NCBI GenBank assembly: GCA_020025885.1
Contig: JAHHRJ010000025.1
Coordinates: 1 to 30,768, forward strand
Length of the DNA: 30,768 nt
DNA from: Butyricicoccus sp.
GTDB taxonomy: Bacteria; Bacillota; Clostridia; Oscillospirales; Butyricicoccaceae
Reading direction: 5' to 3'
The number at the start of each line of letters is the position of its first letter. The stretch's first letter is position 1. The translations under genes and the position numbers were made by a program. Positions 8,397-15,491 of this stretch are shown here, one piece after another. The notes under the pieces are model-generated. The model was given only the letters and a program-made list of their open reading frames with translations, was not told the DNA's origin and searched no databases.

Positions 8397-8426
8397 ATTA
8401 TATGCGGAGATCACCTGCACTGTCAA
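8397..8426 (-). promoter_or_regulatory. Sigma-A promoter of the efflux operon
   Basis: On the minus strand there is a consensus TTGACA (8426-8421), an 18-base spacer and a consensus TATAAT (8402-8397). Transcription would start near 8390, directly upstream of the palindrome. Such a strong promoter needs tight repression, in keeping with the adjacent operator. Confidence 0.85.
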
Positions 8427-8492
8427 TTAGACAGGCAGAGTATTCACATAAAAGACACAAAAAACCATACAAAAAGTGACGCTTCTCTGTGT

Positions 8493-9515
8493 TTATATCA
8501 ACTCTCGAGAGATAATGCTTGTGCGCACATGCATGATCTGATTGGCAGGGGTACGCCCGCGCCGCAGGAGATCATACAACACTTCAACTGCGCGTCGTGC
8601 CTGCCCTGAAAAGTCCTGATCTACCACAAAGTCGATTCGTCCATCTGCAAGATATTCTCTCGCATGTGGTGTCAGATCGTTGCATACCACATGGATCGGC
8701 TGCGGCACACGCGCACGTGCGAGTGCATCCATGCAGCCTTTCACGCTCTCATTTGCCATATAGATCGCACGAAGACGCGGATTACGCCGCACCTCCCCCA
8801 GCACTCCATCATATGTCAGGTCATACCGCTCAATACATTCAATAACATGCGCGTGCCCAATATCCCCTTCCAGCTCGTATAGACGATCCAGAAATCCTTC
8901 TACACGCAGGCGGTGTGCCGTAAATTCACGGTTACCACATACCACCAGCACATCGCCTCGACCAAGCACGGGAACCAATAGCCCTGCCGCCACCCGTCCA
9001 GACTTTACAAGATCCTGTCCCACATGACATACCCGCTTTGCATCTGACACATCAGAATTACAAGTCACAACCGGAATGCCGCATGCGGTCAAGCGGTCAA
9101 TTTCCTGCTGCATGGGTACGGTATCCGCCGTATTGAGCACCAGCCCATTGATATGGGACTGCTCCAAATCCGCAATACATTCACAATATTCTTTATTGGA
9201 ACGCCCGCGCAGTTCCTGTACCTCTACGCGAAATGCAGGGTCACCAATACGGCGTAGGGCAGCTTGAATGCCGCGTCTCGTCTGACGTGTATAATAGGCA
9301 TCCCAACTTGGGATCACAAAACCGACTGTAATCCCCTGCCGCTCTGGCTGTACCTGTCGCCGCTGTGCAGGGGTCTGGTACCCAAGGGTATCGATCGCCT
9401 TCTGGATACGTGCCCGTACTTCTGGCGCAACATTTGCCCGCCCATTGATGACGCGGTCTACCGTTCCGCGGGATACACCACAATGATCTGCCACCATTTG
9501 AGATGTTATCTTCAT
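8493..9515 (-). CDS. LacI-family transcriptional regulator
   Basis: This 340-residue protein starts with the LacI helix-turn-helix and hinge region (VADHCGVSRGTVDRVINGRA, residues 8-27, then VAPEVRARIQKAIDTLGYQ). A periplasmic-binding-protein-like sugar-sensing core follows (GITVGFVIPSWDAYYTRQTRRGI... near residues 65-90, VVCNDLT near 285). The core lacks the usual F-x-x-D pattern of GalR members and resembles the DUF-type sugar-binding class with a D-R-V hinge entry (TVDRVING), which is common in Clostridial sugar and polyol regulators. A good ribosome-binding site (AGGGGG) lies 8 bases before ATG. It diverges from iolG and is the probable local regulator of that gene. No clear terminator separates it from the efflux promoter. 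Family certain, effector unknown. Confidence 0.9.
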   Translation of the reverse strand: MKITSQMVADHCGVSRGTVDRVINGRANVAPEVRARIQKAIDTLGYQTPAQRRQVQPERQGITVGFVIPSWDAYYTRQTRRGIQAALRRIGDPAFRVEVQELRGRSNKEYCECIADLEQSHINGLVLNTADTVPMQQEIDRLTACGIPVVTCNSDVSDAKRVCHVGQDLVKSGRVAAGLLVPVLGRGDVLVVCGNREFTAHRLRVEGFLDRLYELEGDIGHAHVIECIERYDLTYDGVLGEVRRNPRLRAIYMANESVKGCMDALARARVPQPIHVVCNDLTPHAREYLADGRIDFVVDQDFSGQARRAVEVLYDLLRRGRTPANQIMHVRTSIISRELI

Positions 9516-9549
9516 GCAAATTCCCCCTGCTTTTCAAATTCCTTCTGTT

Positions 9550-9578
9550 ATGGTATCACGCAGCAAAGGGGGATACAA
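9550..9578 (-). promoter_or_regulatory. Candidate promoter of the LacI-type gene
   Basis: On the minus strand TTGTAT (9578-9573) and TACCAT (9555-9550) are 17 bases apart, placing a start about 30 bases before the lacI-type ATG. The hexamers match the sigma-A consensus only partly. Confidence 0.4.
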
Positions 9579-9587
9579 GAGCCAGAT

Positions 9588-9663
9588 TGTGCATTTTTTA
9601 TTTTTGAACAATGCACACCAGCATCTTCTCATTCTATTGAAGCAATTCTGCGCAAAATGCACA
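9588..9663. repeat. Three copies of an 8-bp motif TGTGCATT/AATGCACA
   Basis: TGTGCATT occurs at 9588-9595, its reverse complement AATGCACA at 9610-9617 and again at 9656-9663. The first two form an inverted pair with centres 22 bases apart. All lie upstream of both divergent genes, so they may be regulator binding sites. Seen in sequence; function inferred. Confidence 0.4.
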
Positions 9664-9711
9664 AGATTTTACCATATTTTTGGAATATATGACGAATTTC
9701 TTTGTCCCTAC

Positions 9712-9740
9712 TTGTCGTGTCTGTCTGTGCCCCCTATAAT
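9712..9740 (+). promoter_or_regulatory. Promoter of the iolG-like gene
   Basis: TTGTCG (9712-9717), a 17-base spacer and a perfect TATAAT (9735-9740) place a start near 9747, leaving a leader of about 65 bases before the ATG at 9812. Confidence 0.72.
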
Positions 9741-9756
9741 AGATGTATAAGTTATT

Positions 9757-9778
9757 TTTGTGCCGAAATCGGTACAAA
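9757..9778. promoter_or_regulatory. Operator-like palindrome in the iolG leader
   Basis: The arms TTTGTGCCGA (9757-9766) and TCGGTACAAA (9769-9778) are inverted repeats with one mismatch in ten around a 2-bp centre. The site sits just after the iolG transcription start, a usual position for a roadblocking repressor. The divergent LacI-type protein is the obvious candidate to bind it. Confidence 0.6.
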
Positions 9779-9811
9779 TATCATATCGAACAATTAAAGG
9801 AGATATGTGTT

Positions 9812-10837
9812 ATGGCAAATTTACGCATTGGCGTCGTTGGCTGCGGTCGTATCGGCAAGCTGCACATCGACAACCTCATCAATGCCGTTCCGGGCGTTGA
9901 AGTAATCGCAGTTGCTGATCCTATGATCGACAAGTCTGGCGCTCGCGACTGGTGCGCTACCCGCAACATTGCAAACGTATCCGCTGACTATATGGACGTT
10001 ATCAACAACAAGGATGTAGACGCAGTTTTCGTTTGCTCCTCTACCGATACCCATTCCGAGATTTCTCTTGCAGCAGTAAACGCTGGCAAGCATGTTTTCT
10101 GCGAGAAGCCGGTTGACTACGATGTAGACAAGATCAAGGCTGTTATGGCTGCTGTTGAAGAAAAGGGCGTTAAGTTCCAGGTTGGCTTCAACCGCCGTTT
10201 CGACCACAACCACAAGGCTGTTGCAGACGCTGTAAAGGCTGGCAAGGTTGGCGATCCGCACATCGTGATCGTTTCTTCTCGTGACCCTGAGCCGCCCCCG
10301 GCATCCTATGTTGCTGTTTCCGGCGGTATCTTCTATGATATGATGATCCACGACTTCGACATGGTTCGCTACGTAACCGGTTCTGAGGCTGTTGAGATCT
10401 CCGCTGTTGGTTCCTGCCTCGTAAACCCGAAGCTTCAGGAAGAGTCCGGTATTCCGGATGTTGACACCGCTGTTGTTACCATGAAGATGGCAAACGGCTG
10501 CATCGCTGTGATCAACAACTCCCGTCAGGCTGTTTACGGCTACGACCAGCGTGTTGAAGTATTCGGCTCTAAGGGCATGGCTGCTGACGGCAATGACCTG
10601 ATGAACACCACCACAGTTATGACTGCTGACGGTGCTGTTTCTGAGAAGCCGCTGTGGTTCTTCCTCGAGCGTTACAATCAGGCATTCATTGAGCAGGTTA
10701 AGTGCTTCATCGATTCTGTTGTAAATGACAAGCCAGTTGTTGTTGGTGCAATCGATGGTCTGCGTCCGGTTTATATGGCTGAGGCTGCAACCGAGTCCTG
10801 CCGCAATGGTGGTATCTACGTAAAGGTTAAGCAGTAA
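9812..10837 (+). CDS. iolG: Myo-inositol 2-dehydrogenase-like oxidoreductase (Gfo/Idh/MocA family)
   Basis: This 341-residue NAD(P)-dependent dehydrogenase has the Rossmann motif VVGCGRIG (residues 8-15). The conserved EKP follows (catalytic K99), and then D176 and H180 in GGIFYDMMIHDFDM. These match the Lys-Asp-His set of Bacillus inositol dehydrogenase, and FNRRFD is also typical. It should oxidise myo-inositol or a related polyol or sugar to the keto form. The start at 9812 has AAAGGAG 9 bases upstream; the longer in-frame start at 9743 overlaps the operator and lacks a ribosome-binding site. Codon use is strongly biased (GTT, GCT, AAG, GAC, AAC), unlike its neighbours, which suggests high expression. 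No other iol genes are nearby, so the exact substrate is uncertain. Confidence 0.88.
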   Translation: MANLRIGVVGCGRIGKLHIDNLINAVPGVEVIAVADPMIDKSGARDWCATRNIANVSADYMDVINNKDVDAVFVCSSTDTHSEISLAAVNAGKHVFCEKPVDYDVDKIKAVMAAVEEKGVKFQVGFNRRFDHNHKAVADAVKAGKVGDPHIVIVSSRDPEPPPASYVAVSGGIFYDMMIHDFDMVRYVTGSEAVEISAVGSCLVNPKLQEESGIPDVDTAVVTMKMANGCIAVINNSRQAVYGYDQRVEVFGSKGMAADGNDLMNTTTVMTADGAVSEKPLWFFLERYNQAFIEQVKCFIDSVVNDKPVVVGAIDGLRPVYMAEAATESCRNGGIYVKVKQ

Positions 10838-10844
10838 TTTTTGC

Positions 10845-11011
10845 TTAGAGCGTATCTGAAAACAAAGAAATCAACGAATTTTTCACAGTGAGTGCGTCGA
10901 TGCAACGCAAAAAATGCAGGAATCCTTGATGTATTCCGCGTATTTTTAACGTAGCAGATGCTGCTCATTGTAGAAAAAGGCCAAAATTTCGACTTTTCAG
11001 ATAGCCCCTAA
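10845..11011. mobile_element. MITE-like inverted-repeat element, copy 1 (complete)
   Basis: This non-coding segment of about 167 bp is bounded by TTAGAGCGTATCTGAAAA (10845-10862) and TTTTCAGATAGCCCCTAA (10994-11011), which are inverted repeats with 15 of 18 matches. The first 54 bases match 30715-30768 at 50 positions, which shows it is a dispersed repeat. A small inner palindrome (AGCAG-ATG-CTGCT) lies at 10953-10965. There is no reading frame of note. It sits between iolG and the downstream hairpins, so it probably inserted into the iolG 3' region. The flanks show no clear target duplication. Confidence 0.7.
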
Positions 11012-11050
11012 TAACATTTCTGATTTTCAGAAATCTGTGTTGTTACTGAC

Positions 11051-11081
11051 AAAGAGCTGTCTCATTTGAGACAGCTCTTTT
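11051..11081 (+). terminator. Rho-independent terminator, probably of iolG
   Basis: The stem AAAGAGCTGTCTC/GAGACAGCTCTTT (11051-11063 with 11068-11080) has a 4-base loop and ends in a T-run on the plus strand. It lies beyond the inserted repeat element. Confidence 0.75.
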
Positions 11082-11093
11082 AGTCTGTCAAAG

Positions 11094-11127
11094 AACCCGC
11101 TCCAAAGTTAGCTTTGGAGCGGGTTTT
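11094..11127. terminator. Terminator hairpin between convergent iolG and the sigma-factor operon
   Basis: A 14-bp stem (11094-11107 with 11112-11125) with loop TTAG ends in TTTT on the plus strand. On the minus strand, TTCTTT follows it 5 bases after the YfjL-like gene ends. It may serve both directions. Confidence 0.7.
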
Positions 11128-11131
11128 CTGG

Positions 11132-11968
11132 CTATGATTTAAATTTTTGTGCGTCCATTTTTGCATAGTGCTCTTGTGTCACTTTCGCAGCGTGTGCTAC
11201 ACGCTCTTCCATTCCCTCTGCGTAGATTTCCTCATATGGAAAATTCTCCATATCAACACGCACATCTGAGCGTTGCCCGTCTTCCGATCTTGGAAATTCC
11301 AAGTGGAAGTCGATCGCACGAAACGGAACATTTGCTTTATCCATCTGTGCTTTAAGCTCCAACAAAAGCTCCGCTGCACGCGCATTTGTTACGGTTTCGC
11401 TTTCAAAGTAAACGACCAAATGCCCAATCTGTGCGCTCAATGCTTTGATGTCATATGCATGGTCTAAAATGAGATCCTCTGCCACAAGGGCATATGCTGG
11501 GATATCGGTTGCAAGCGGATCTTCGATGTCTTGTCTTTCATGGATCTCCAGTGTTCCAAATGCAATATCCAATCGATCAGAAAAAGCATCCTCTTTCAAA
11601 ACAGTGTCAAGCAATATGCGATATGCATCCTCCAAGCGCATTGCCGTATTCCACCGATTGAGCACACGAGACGCATAGCTGTCCCAAATCAGCCGCCCTC
11701 TGTGATTGATCTTCAGTGAAAAAGCACTGTCTGCGCTGCTCGGCGATGTAATATGCGCAATATATCTGCCATCTTTAAAACTGTAACCCACACTTTCTAT
11801 CCTGTAATCCGTGTTTGGATATGTTTCTGCAAGATGCACCTGTGCTGTTTTTTGTGCAAGTGCCTTGGAAATTGGATTTCCCAGCAAACCATTTGCAAAC
11901 CATCCAAGACCTGCGAGCAGTATGAGCGCAAGCACCAGCGCAACACCTTTATAAATTTTCCTATTCAT
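11132..11968 (-). CDS. YfjL-like membrane-anchored protein of unknown function
   Basis: This 278-residue protein has one N-terminal membrane segment (about residues 7-28, KGVALVLALILLAGLGWFAN) and a predicted extracytoplasmic remainder. The outer part has alpha/beta character (YPNTDYRIESVGYSFKDGRYIAHI near residues 50-75). It resembles the YfjL-like proteins often found with ECF sigma/anti-sigma pairs in Clostridia, whose function is not established. The start at 11968 is chosen because AAGGAGG lies 6 bases upstream and the ATG overlaps the anti-sigma stop region by 8 bases. It ends just before a terminator. Its coupling to the anti-sigma gene suggests a sensing or accessory role in the same signalling unit, which is inference. 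Confidence 0.7.
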   Translation of the reverse strand: MNRKIYKGVALVLALILLAGLGWFANGLLGNPISKALAQKTAQVHLAETYPNTDYRIESVGYSFKDGRYIAHITSPSSADSAFSLKINHRGRLIWDSYASRVLNRWNTAMRLEDAYRILLDTVLKEDAFSDRLDIAFGTLEIHERQDIEDPLATDIPAYALVAEDLILDHAYDIKALSAQIGHLVVYFESETVTNARAAELLLELKAQMDKANVPFRAIDFHLEFPRSEDGQRSDVRVDMENFPYEEIYAEGMEERVAHAAKVTQEHYAKMDAQKFKS

Positions 11969-12500
11969 GGAAAGCCTCCTTTTTGAGTGCAAAGTGCAAA
12001 AGTGCAGCAATCAAACTGCCAATCCATACAAAGGCACAATAAACCACTGTCCACCATAACACATTGGTAACAACCATACCAGAAAACGCCACAGACTCTG
12101 CCCCTCTGAGAAACGCAGTAATATGACTGAGCAGATGTGTCACAAACAATAGACATGGTACAATATAGAATGTCTTCCACCGAAAAATATAGTATCCTAA
12201 CGCGCCAATCACAGGCATCACCAGCACATTGTAAAACTGTCCTTCGCTTGCTGTTAATCCAATCCCAAAAAAAATGCCAAAGAGCAGCAGCACACCACAG
12301 AAAACATGTATCTTTCGTTGAATTTTTTTGACGAGCGTTTTCGCATTTTGCGGCTCTGGCGGCGTACCCATAAACAGTGCTTTACATTCGGTGCATTTTG
12401 TAATATGTGCTTCTACCGCCTTTCGGCTATCCTCGCTTGCAATCCCATCTTGTACCAACGGCATGAGATCCATGCAAATCTCGCAAGTAATTTCAGTCAT
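11961..12500 (-). CDS. Zinc-finger (ZAS-type) membrane anti-sigma factor
   Basis: This 179-residue protein has an N-terminal anti-sigma zinc finger: CEICMDLMPLVQDG followed by AHITKCTECKALF, giving the H-x3-C-x2-C motif near residues 31-38. About four membrane segments follow (roughly residues 65-85, 90-110, 113-130 and 145-175). Such proteins hold a cognate ECF sigma factor at the membrane until a signal releases it. The start at 12500 has AAGGAGG 9 bases upstream and overlaps the sigma-factor gene by 8 bases, so the two are translationally coupled. The finger and topology are visible; the pairing with the upstream sigma factor is inferred from the overlap. Confidence 0.85.
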   Translation of the reverse strand: MTEITCEICMDLMPLVQDGIASEDSRKAVEAHITKCTECKALFMGTPPEPQNAKTLVKKIQRKIHVFCGVLLLFGIFFGIGLTASEGQFYNVLVMPVIGALGYYIFRWKTFYIVPCLLFVTHLLSHITAFLRGAESVAFSGMVVTNVLWWTVVYCAFVWIGSLIAALLHFALKKEAFHE

Positions 12501-12996
12501 GATCAAATCCCTCCTTTTGCAAAATTTTCCGTATTTTTGTTTTTGCACGAAAATCGATCACACGTGCAGAACTTTCCGAGATTCCATGCTTTTGCCCGAT
12601 CTCATAGAACGAAAAGCCTTCTATGCGCATTCTCACGATCTCGCGTGTGCGTTCTGGCTCTGCTTCCAAAAGTACATCAATCCGCTTTGCCAACTGCTTC
12701 TTATAAGAAATCTCATCTGGCAAATTTTCATGGGACGGCAAAAAATCAGTCAGTGCTTCCGTCCGAATCTCTCGATTTTTCTTCCGCAAATAATGATACC
12801 ATCGATGCCGTGCAATGGAAAACAGCCATGTTTTGAGGTCTGATTCTCCTCGAAATGCTGCGATAGAGCGCACAACCTCTAAAAACACTTCGGACGTCAA
12901 ATCCTCAGCGAGCGTGGCATCACGGCTCATATGGTACAGATACCCATAAACATCTTTATAGTACTGTGCAAAAATTTCCTCCAACAGCTGTTTCAT
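12493..12996 (-). CDS. ECF-type RNA polymerase sigma factor
   Basis: This 167-residue sigma-70-family factor has only regions 2 and 4. Region 2 is AQYYKDVYGYLYHMSRDATLAEDLTSEVFLEVVRSIAAFRGESDLKTWLFSIARHRWYHYLRKK (about residues 9-75), split by the usual W-x-IARH motif. Region 4 is a helix-turn-helix (REIVRMRIEGFSFYEIGQKHGISESSARVIDFRAKTKI, about residues 122-160). The start at 12996 follows AGGGGG and gives a normal N-terminus; the upstream in-frame extension from 13095 is hydrophobic and out of character. It is the first gene of a three-gene operon with its anti-sigma factor and a YfjL-like protein. Confidence 0.92.
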   Translation of the reverse strand: MKQLLEEIFAQYYKDVYGYLYHMSRDATLAEDLTSEVFLEVVRSIAAFRGESDLKTWLFSIARHRWYHYLRKKNREIRTEALTDFLPSHENLPDEISYKKQLAKRIDVLLEAEPERTREIVRMRIEGFSFYEIGQKHGISESSARVIDFRAKTKIRKILQKEGFDHD

Positions 12997-13041
12997 GCCT
13001 CGCCCCCTTTCTAAAACATTTGTGCCCTTCTGTAAAGATTC

Positions 13042-13047
13042 GTTACA
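13042..13047 (-). promoter_or_regulatory. Candidate ECF-type -35 element upstream of the sigma gene
   Basis: On the minus strand TGTAAC followed by GAATCT stands about 50 bases before the sigma start. TGTAAC is the -35 hexamer used by some ECF factors (for example Bacillus SigX). The expected CGAC-like -10 is not seen at 17 bases (CACA instead). Autoregulation is therefore possible but weakly supported. Confidence 0.3.
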
Positions 13048-13073
13048 CAGAATGAAAAAGAATTTTGCAAAGA

Positions 13074-13103
13074 AAAACGGTGTGAGCGATGCCACACCGT
13101 TTT
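13074..13103 (-). terminator. Terminator of the lipoprotein gene
   Basis: The arms AAAACGGTGTG (13074-13084) and CACACCGTTTT (13093-13103) pair perfectly with an 8-base loop. On the minus strand the stem is followed by a T-rich run (TTTTTCTTT), 30 bases after the lipoprotein stop. Confidence 0.85.
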
Positions 13104-13132
13104 GGAATTACAGGATTTTACTTTTTGTACGA

Positions 13133-13597
13133 TCAGGCTGGCAGTTCTGGTACGATCGTCCAGTGGAACGCCCAATCATGCGCACTCTTGTGGTTTGCAT
13201 AGTTGCCCGCAACCGGATCATCTTCATATGGGCTGACTGCATAGTCGATGAGGGGGTCTTTTGCCGGATACAGACCTGCACCGCTAAACTTATCCTGCAT
13301 TATCGCACTGCTTTTATCAGTCACTTTCCAATTTTCTCCGTCCTTCTCTACCAGACCGAGAGAGAATGGCATACTTGCTTCCTCCCCGATATTGCTCCAA
13401 ACAACGATCATTTTACCGTCACGCGCTTCGATCTGCGTCAAAACTTCCTGATCTTCTTGTGTCATTGCTGCAACTGCTTCTTCGCTTGTCTTATAATCTT
13501 TTTCCTTAGGATCTCCGCCGCCTGTGCATCCGGTGAATGTCATTGCTGCAACGAGCATACCTACTGCCAATAAATGCAAGAACTTTCTGTGTTTCAT
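13133..13597 (-). CDS. Small secreted lipoprotein of unknown function
   Basis: This 154-residue protein begins with a lipoprotein signal (MKHRKFLHLLAVGMLVAAMTFTGC, lipobox FTGC with Cys 24), followed by a Gly/Asp/Lys linker (TGGGDPKEKDYK). The mature domain has no family motif that I recognise. It is acidic, contains a duplicated alpha/beta feel (DGKMIVVWSNIG, DGENWKVTDKS) and ends YANHKSAHDWAFHWTIVPELPA. AAAGGAG lies 10 bases before the ATG. It is a single-gene unit between the upp terminator and its own terminator, and is likely surface-exposed. No function is proposed. Confidence 0.75.
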   Translation of the reverse strand: MKHRKFLHLLAVGMLVAAMTFTGCTGGGDPKEKDYKTSEEAVAAMTQEDQEVLTQIEARDGKMIVVWSNIGEEASMPFSLGLVEKDGENWKVTDKSSAIMQDKFSGAGLYPAKDPLIDYAVSPYEDDPVAGNYANHKSAHDWAFHWTIVPELPA

Positions 13598-13643
13598 AAA
13601 GATAAGTCTCCTTTTTTCACAAATTGTTTACATTTTATGTCAA

Positions 13644-13673
13644 AAAAAGTGCTGCGTTCCCACAGCACTTTTT
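13644..13673 (-). terminator. Terminator of the tsaE-tsaB-rpiB-upp operon
   Basis: The arms AAAAAGTGCTG (13644-13654) and CAGCACTTTTT (13663-13673) pair with an 8-base loop. On the minus strand the stem is followed by T7, 14 bases after the upp stop. Confidence 0.9.
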
Positions 13674-13686
13674 CTTCCCACTCGAA

Positions 13687-14316
13687 TTACTTCGTACCAA
13701 AAATACGATCTCCAGCATCGCCCAGCCCCGGAATGATATAACCATGGTCATTGAGTTCAGGGTCAATTGCCGCAGTAAAGATCTCAACATCCGGATGTGC
13801 CTTCTGCAAAGTTTCAACACCAACCGGTGTAGACAGCAGGCAAACGAACTTAATGTTCTTTACACCGCGCTCCTTGAGTGCTGTCACAGCAGCTTCCGCT
13901 GAACCACCAGTTGCCAGCATTGGATCAATCAGAATGACATCACGCTCGGCAATGTCGCTCGGCATCTTTGCGTAGTACTCAACCGGCTTCATGGACTCTG
14001 GATCGCGGTACATGCCAAGGTGTCCAACCTTTGCTGCTGGAATCAGCTCCAGCATACCGTCCAGCATACCCAGACCAGCACGCAAGATTGGAACAATCGC
14101 CATCTTCTTACCAGAGATCACACTGGTCTTTGCATGTGCCAGAGGGGTCTCAATAGTGATTTCCTTGAGCGGCAGATCGCGAGTTGCCTCATAGCACATG
14201 AGCATTGCGATCTCACGGGTTGCCTCACGGAACTCCTTAACACCTGTCTGACGGTCGCGCATCAGGCTGAGCTTATGCTGAATCAGCGGATGATCCATTA
14301 CATGAACATTTGACAT
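13687..14316 (-). CDS. upp: Uracil phosphoribosyltransferase
   Basis: This 209-residue enzyme makes UMP from uracil and PRPP in pyrimidine salvage. The PRPP-binding loop is ILIDPMLATGGSA (about residues 128-140), PILRAGLGMLDG lies near residues 77-88, and the uracil-binding C-terminus GYIIPGLGDAGDRIFGTK is intact. Length is normal for the family. The start at 14316 has AAAGGAG 7 bases upstream. It is the last gene after rpiB (21-base gap) and is followed by a strong terminator. The pairing of rpiB with upp links ribose-phosphate supply to PRPP-based salvage, a common Firmicute arrangement. Confidence 0.97.
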   Translation of the reverse strand: MSNVHVMDHPLIQHKLSLMRDRQTGVKEFREATREIAMLMCYEATRDLPLKEITIETPLAHAKTSVISGKKMAIVPILRAGLGMLDGMLELIPAAKVGHLGMYRDPESMKPVEYYAKMPSDIAERDVILIDPMLATGGSAEAAVTALKERGVKNIKFVCLLSTPVGVETLQKAHPDVEIFTAAIDPELNDHGYIIPGLGDAGDRIFGTK

Positions 14317-14337
14317 ACTTATACTCCTTTTTGGCAA

Positions 14338-14784
14338 TTACTTGCTGTGCTTTGCTTCGATTGCGTGAATTTTCTCGATACGACCCGAGTGGCGACCACC
14401 TTCCAGCTCGCCCTCCAGCCATACTTCAACCATTTCAGCTGCTTCACCCGGCCCAGTGATACGCTCACCTAAACAAAGGATGTTTGCATCATTGTGCAGA
14501 CGGCAGTATTTTGCAGCGAAATGACTCTGACATGCCGCAGCACGGATGCCCGGCACTTTATTTGCAGCAATCGAAATACCAATGCCAGAACCACAAATCA
14601 AGATCCCGCGCGCATGCTTTCCCTCAACGATTGCATTTGCCACTGCTTCCGCAGCATCCGGATAATCGTAGCGTTCCGCAGAGTAACAGCCATAATCGGT
14701 GAACTCATACTTATCTTTAAGCATTTCCATGAGCTTGACTTTTAATGCATAGCCTGCATGGTCATTTCCAATTGCAATTGTCAT
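14338..14784 (-). CDS. rpiB: Ribose-5-phosphate isomerase B
   Basis: This 148-residue RpiB/LacA/LacB-family sugar-phosphate isomerase interconverts ribose 5-phosphate and ribulose 5-phosphate. Visible signatures are the N-terminal IGNDHAG (D8, H9), ILICGSGIGISIAANK with the catalytic Cys 64, and CRLHNDANILCLGER (about residues 94-108). RpiB is favoured over LacAB by the neighbours (upp, tsaB) and the absence of tagatose genes. GGAGGG precedes the start, and its ATG overlaps the tsaB stop (ATGA), so translation is coupled. Confidence 0.93.
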   Translation of the reverse strand: MTIAIGNDHAGYALKVKLMEMLKDKYEFTDYGCYSAERYDYPDAAEAVANAIVEGKHARGILICGSGIGISIAANKVPGIRAAACQSHFAAKYCRLHNDANILCLGERITGPGEAAEMVEVWLEGELEGGRHSGRIEKIHAIEAKHSK

Positions 14785-15491
14785 GTTACATTCCCTCCAT
14801 TGAAACGTTTCTCCCGCATTTGTACTGCTTGCGGCTTACGCAGATAAACAGCATCTAGCTGATCTGCGGTCATGGTCTCTCCGGAGAGGAACCTTGGCAG
14901 CGCAACCATTGCCACACCATATGCACTCGGATATACAAGGTGGGATGGTGCAAGTACAACACGCGGACAGATTTCGATAATTCTAGTATAGCACATTTCC
15001 GCGCCATCTCCAATCAAAATTTCAGGATTCTGACCAATTTCCTCAGCAAGTGACGAAATCAGCACCGCGCGGTCAGGGGTCAAGCGTACAGGCGGCTGGG
15101 TTCCATTCAGCTGGAAGCGTGCATGGTATACTTGCCCAGCACGTGCGTCCATTACACAAGAGACAACGCCTGTCATGCCAGACAAATTGTGCGCCATTGC
15201 TTTGAGCGTGGATACGCCCACACAAGGCTTGTCCGTTCCAAATGCCAGTCCCTTGATCGTTGCAACGCCAATGCGGATGCCCGTAAATGAGCCGGGACCT
15301 GCCGCAACTGCAAATCCATCCAAATCGCAGGGACGAAGCCCCACATTCTCAAGCACTTGTTGTGCCATGGGCAGCAAGGTGCGGCTGTGTGTCAATCCAC
15401 AATTTTGAAATGCCGAAGCGACCACGCGGCTGCCGTCCGTCAGGCATACCGCCGCCGATACCGCAGACGACTCAAAACTCAAAATTTTCAT
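14781..15491 (-). CDS. tsaB: tRNA threonylcarbamoyladenosine biosynthesis protein TsaB
   Basis: This 236-residue inactive ASKHA-fold partner of TsaD is needed for t6A37 modification of ANN-decoding tRNAs. The N-terminal ILSFESSAVSAAVCLTDG and the characteristic GFAVAAGPGSFTGIRIGVATIKGLAFG (about residues 59-85) are intact, followed by VSTLKAMAHNLSG. Its ATG overlaps the stop of tsaE by 4 bases, and its own stop overlaps rpiB. The Firmicute pairing of tsaE and tsaB is conserved here; tsaD is not in the window. Confidence 0.95.
   Translation of the reverse strand: MKILSFESSAVSAAVCLTDGSRVVASAFQNCGLTHSRTLLPMAQQVLENVGLRPCDLDGFAVAAGPGSFTGIRIGVATIKGLAFGTDKPCVGVSTLKAMAHNLSGMTGVVSCVMDARAGQVYHARFQLNGTQPPVRLTPDRAVLISSLAEEIGQNPEILIGDGAEMCYTRIIEICPRVVLAPSHLVYPSAYGVAMVALPRFLSGETMTADQLDAVYLRKPQAVQMREKRFNGGNVT

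Noticed and set aside
8502..8511. Palindrome CTCTCGAGAG at the end of the LacI-type gene
   Set aside because: It lies in the last codons of the gene, is short, and has no T-run. Coincidence is likely.
9743..9811. Longer N-terminus for the iolG-like protein
   Set aside because: The extension overlaps the predicted operator and leader, has no ribosome-binding site, and adds residues not seen before the Rossmann motif. The ATG at 9812 has AAAGGAG.
12997..13095. 33-residue N-terminal extension of the ECF sigma factor
   Set aside because: It reads hydrophobic and Phe-rich, overlaps the terminator of the next gene, and would precede a normal region 2 start. The ATG at 12996 is preferred.
13598..13643. 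TTGACA before the lipoprotein gene as a promoter
   Set aside because: The -35-like hexamer arises at the T-run of the upp terminator and no fitting -10 is found 16-18 bases downstream. The true promoter is not resolved.
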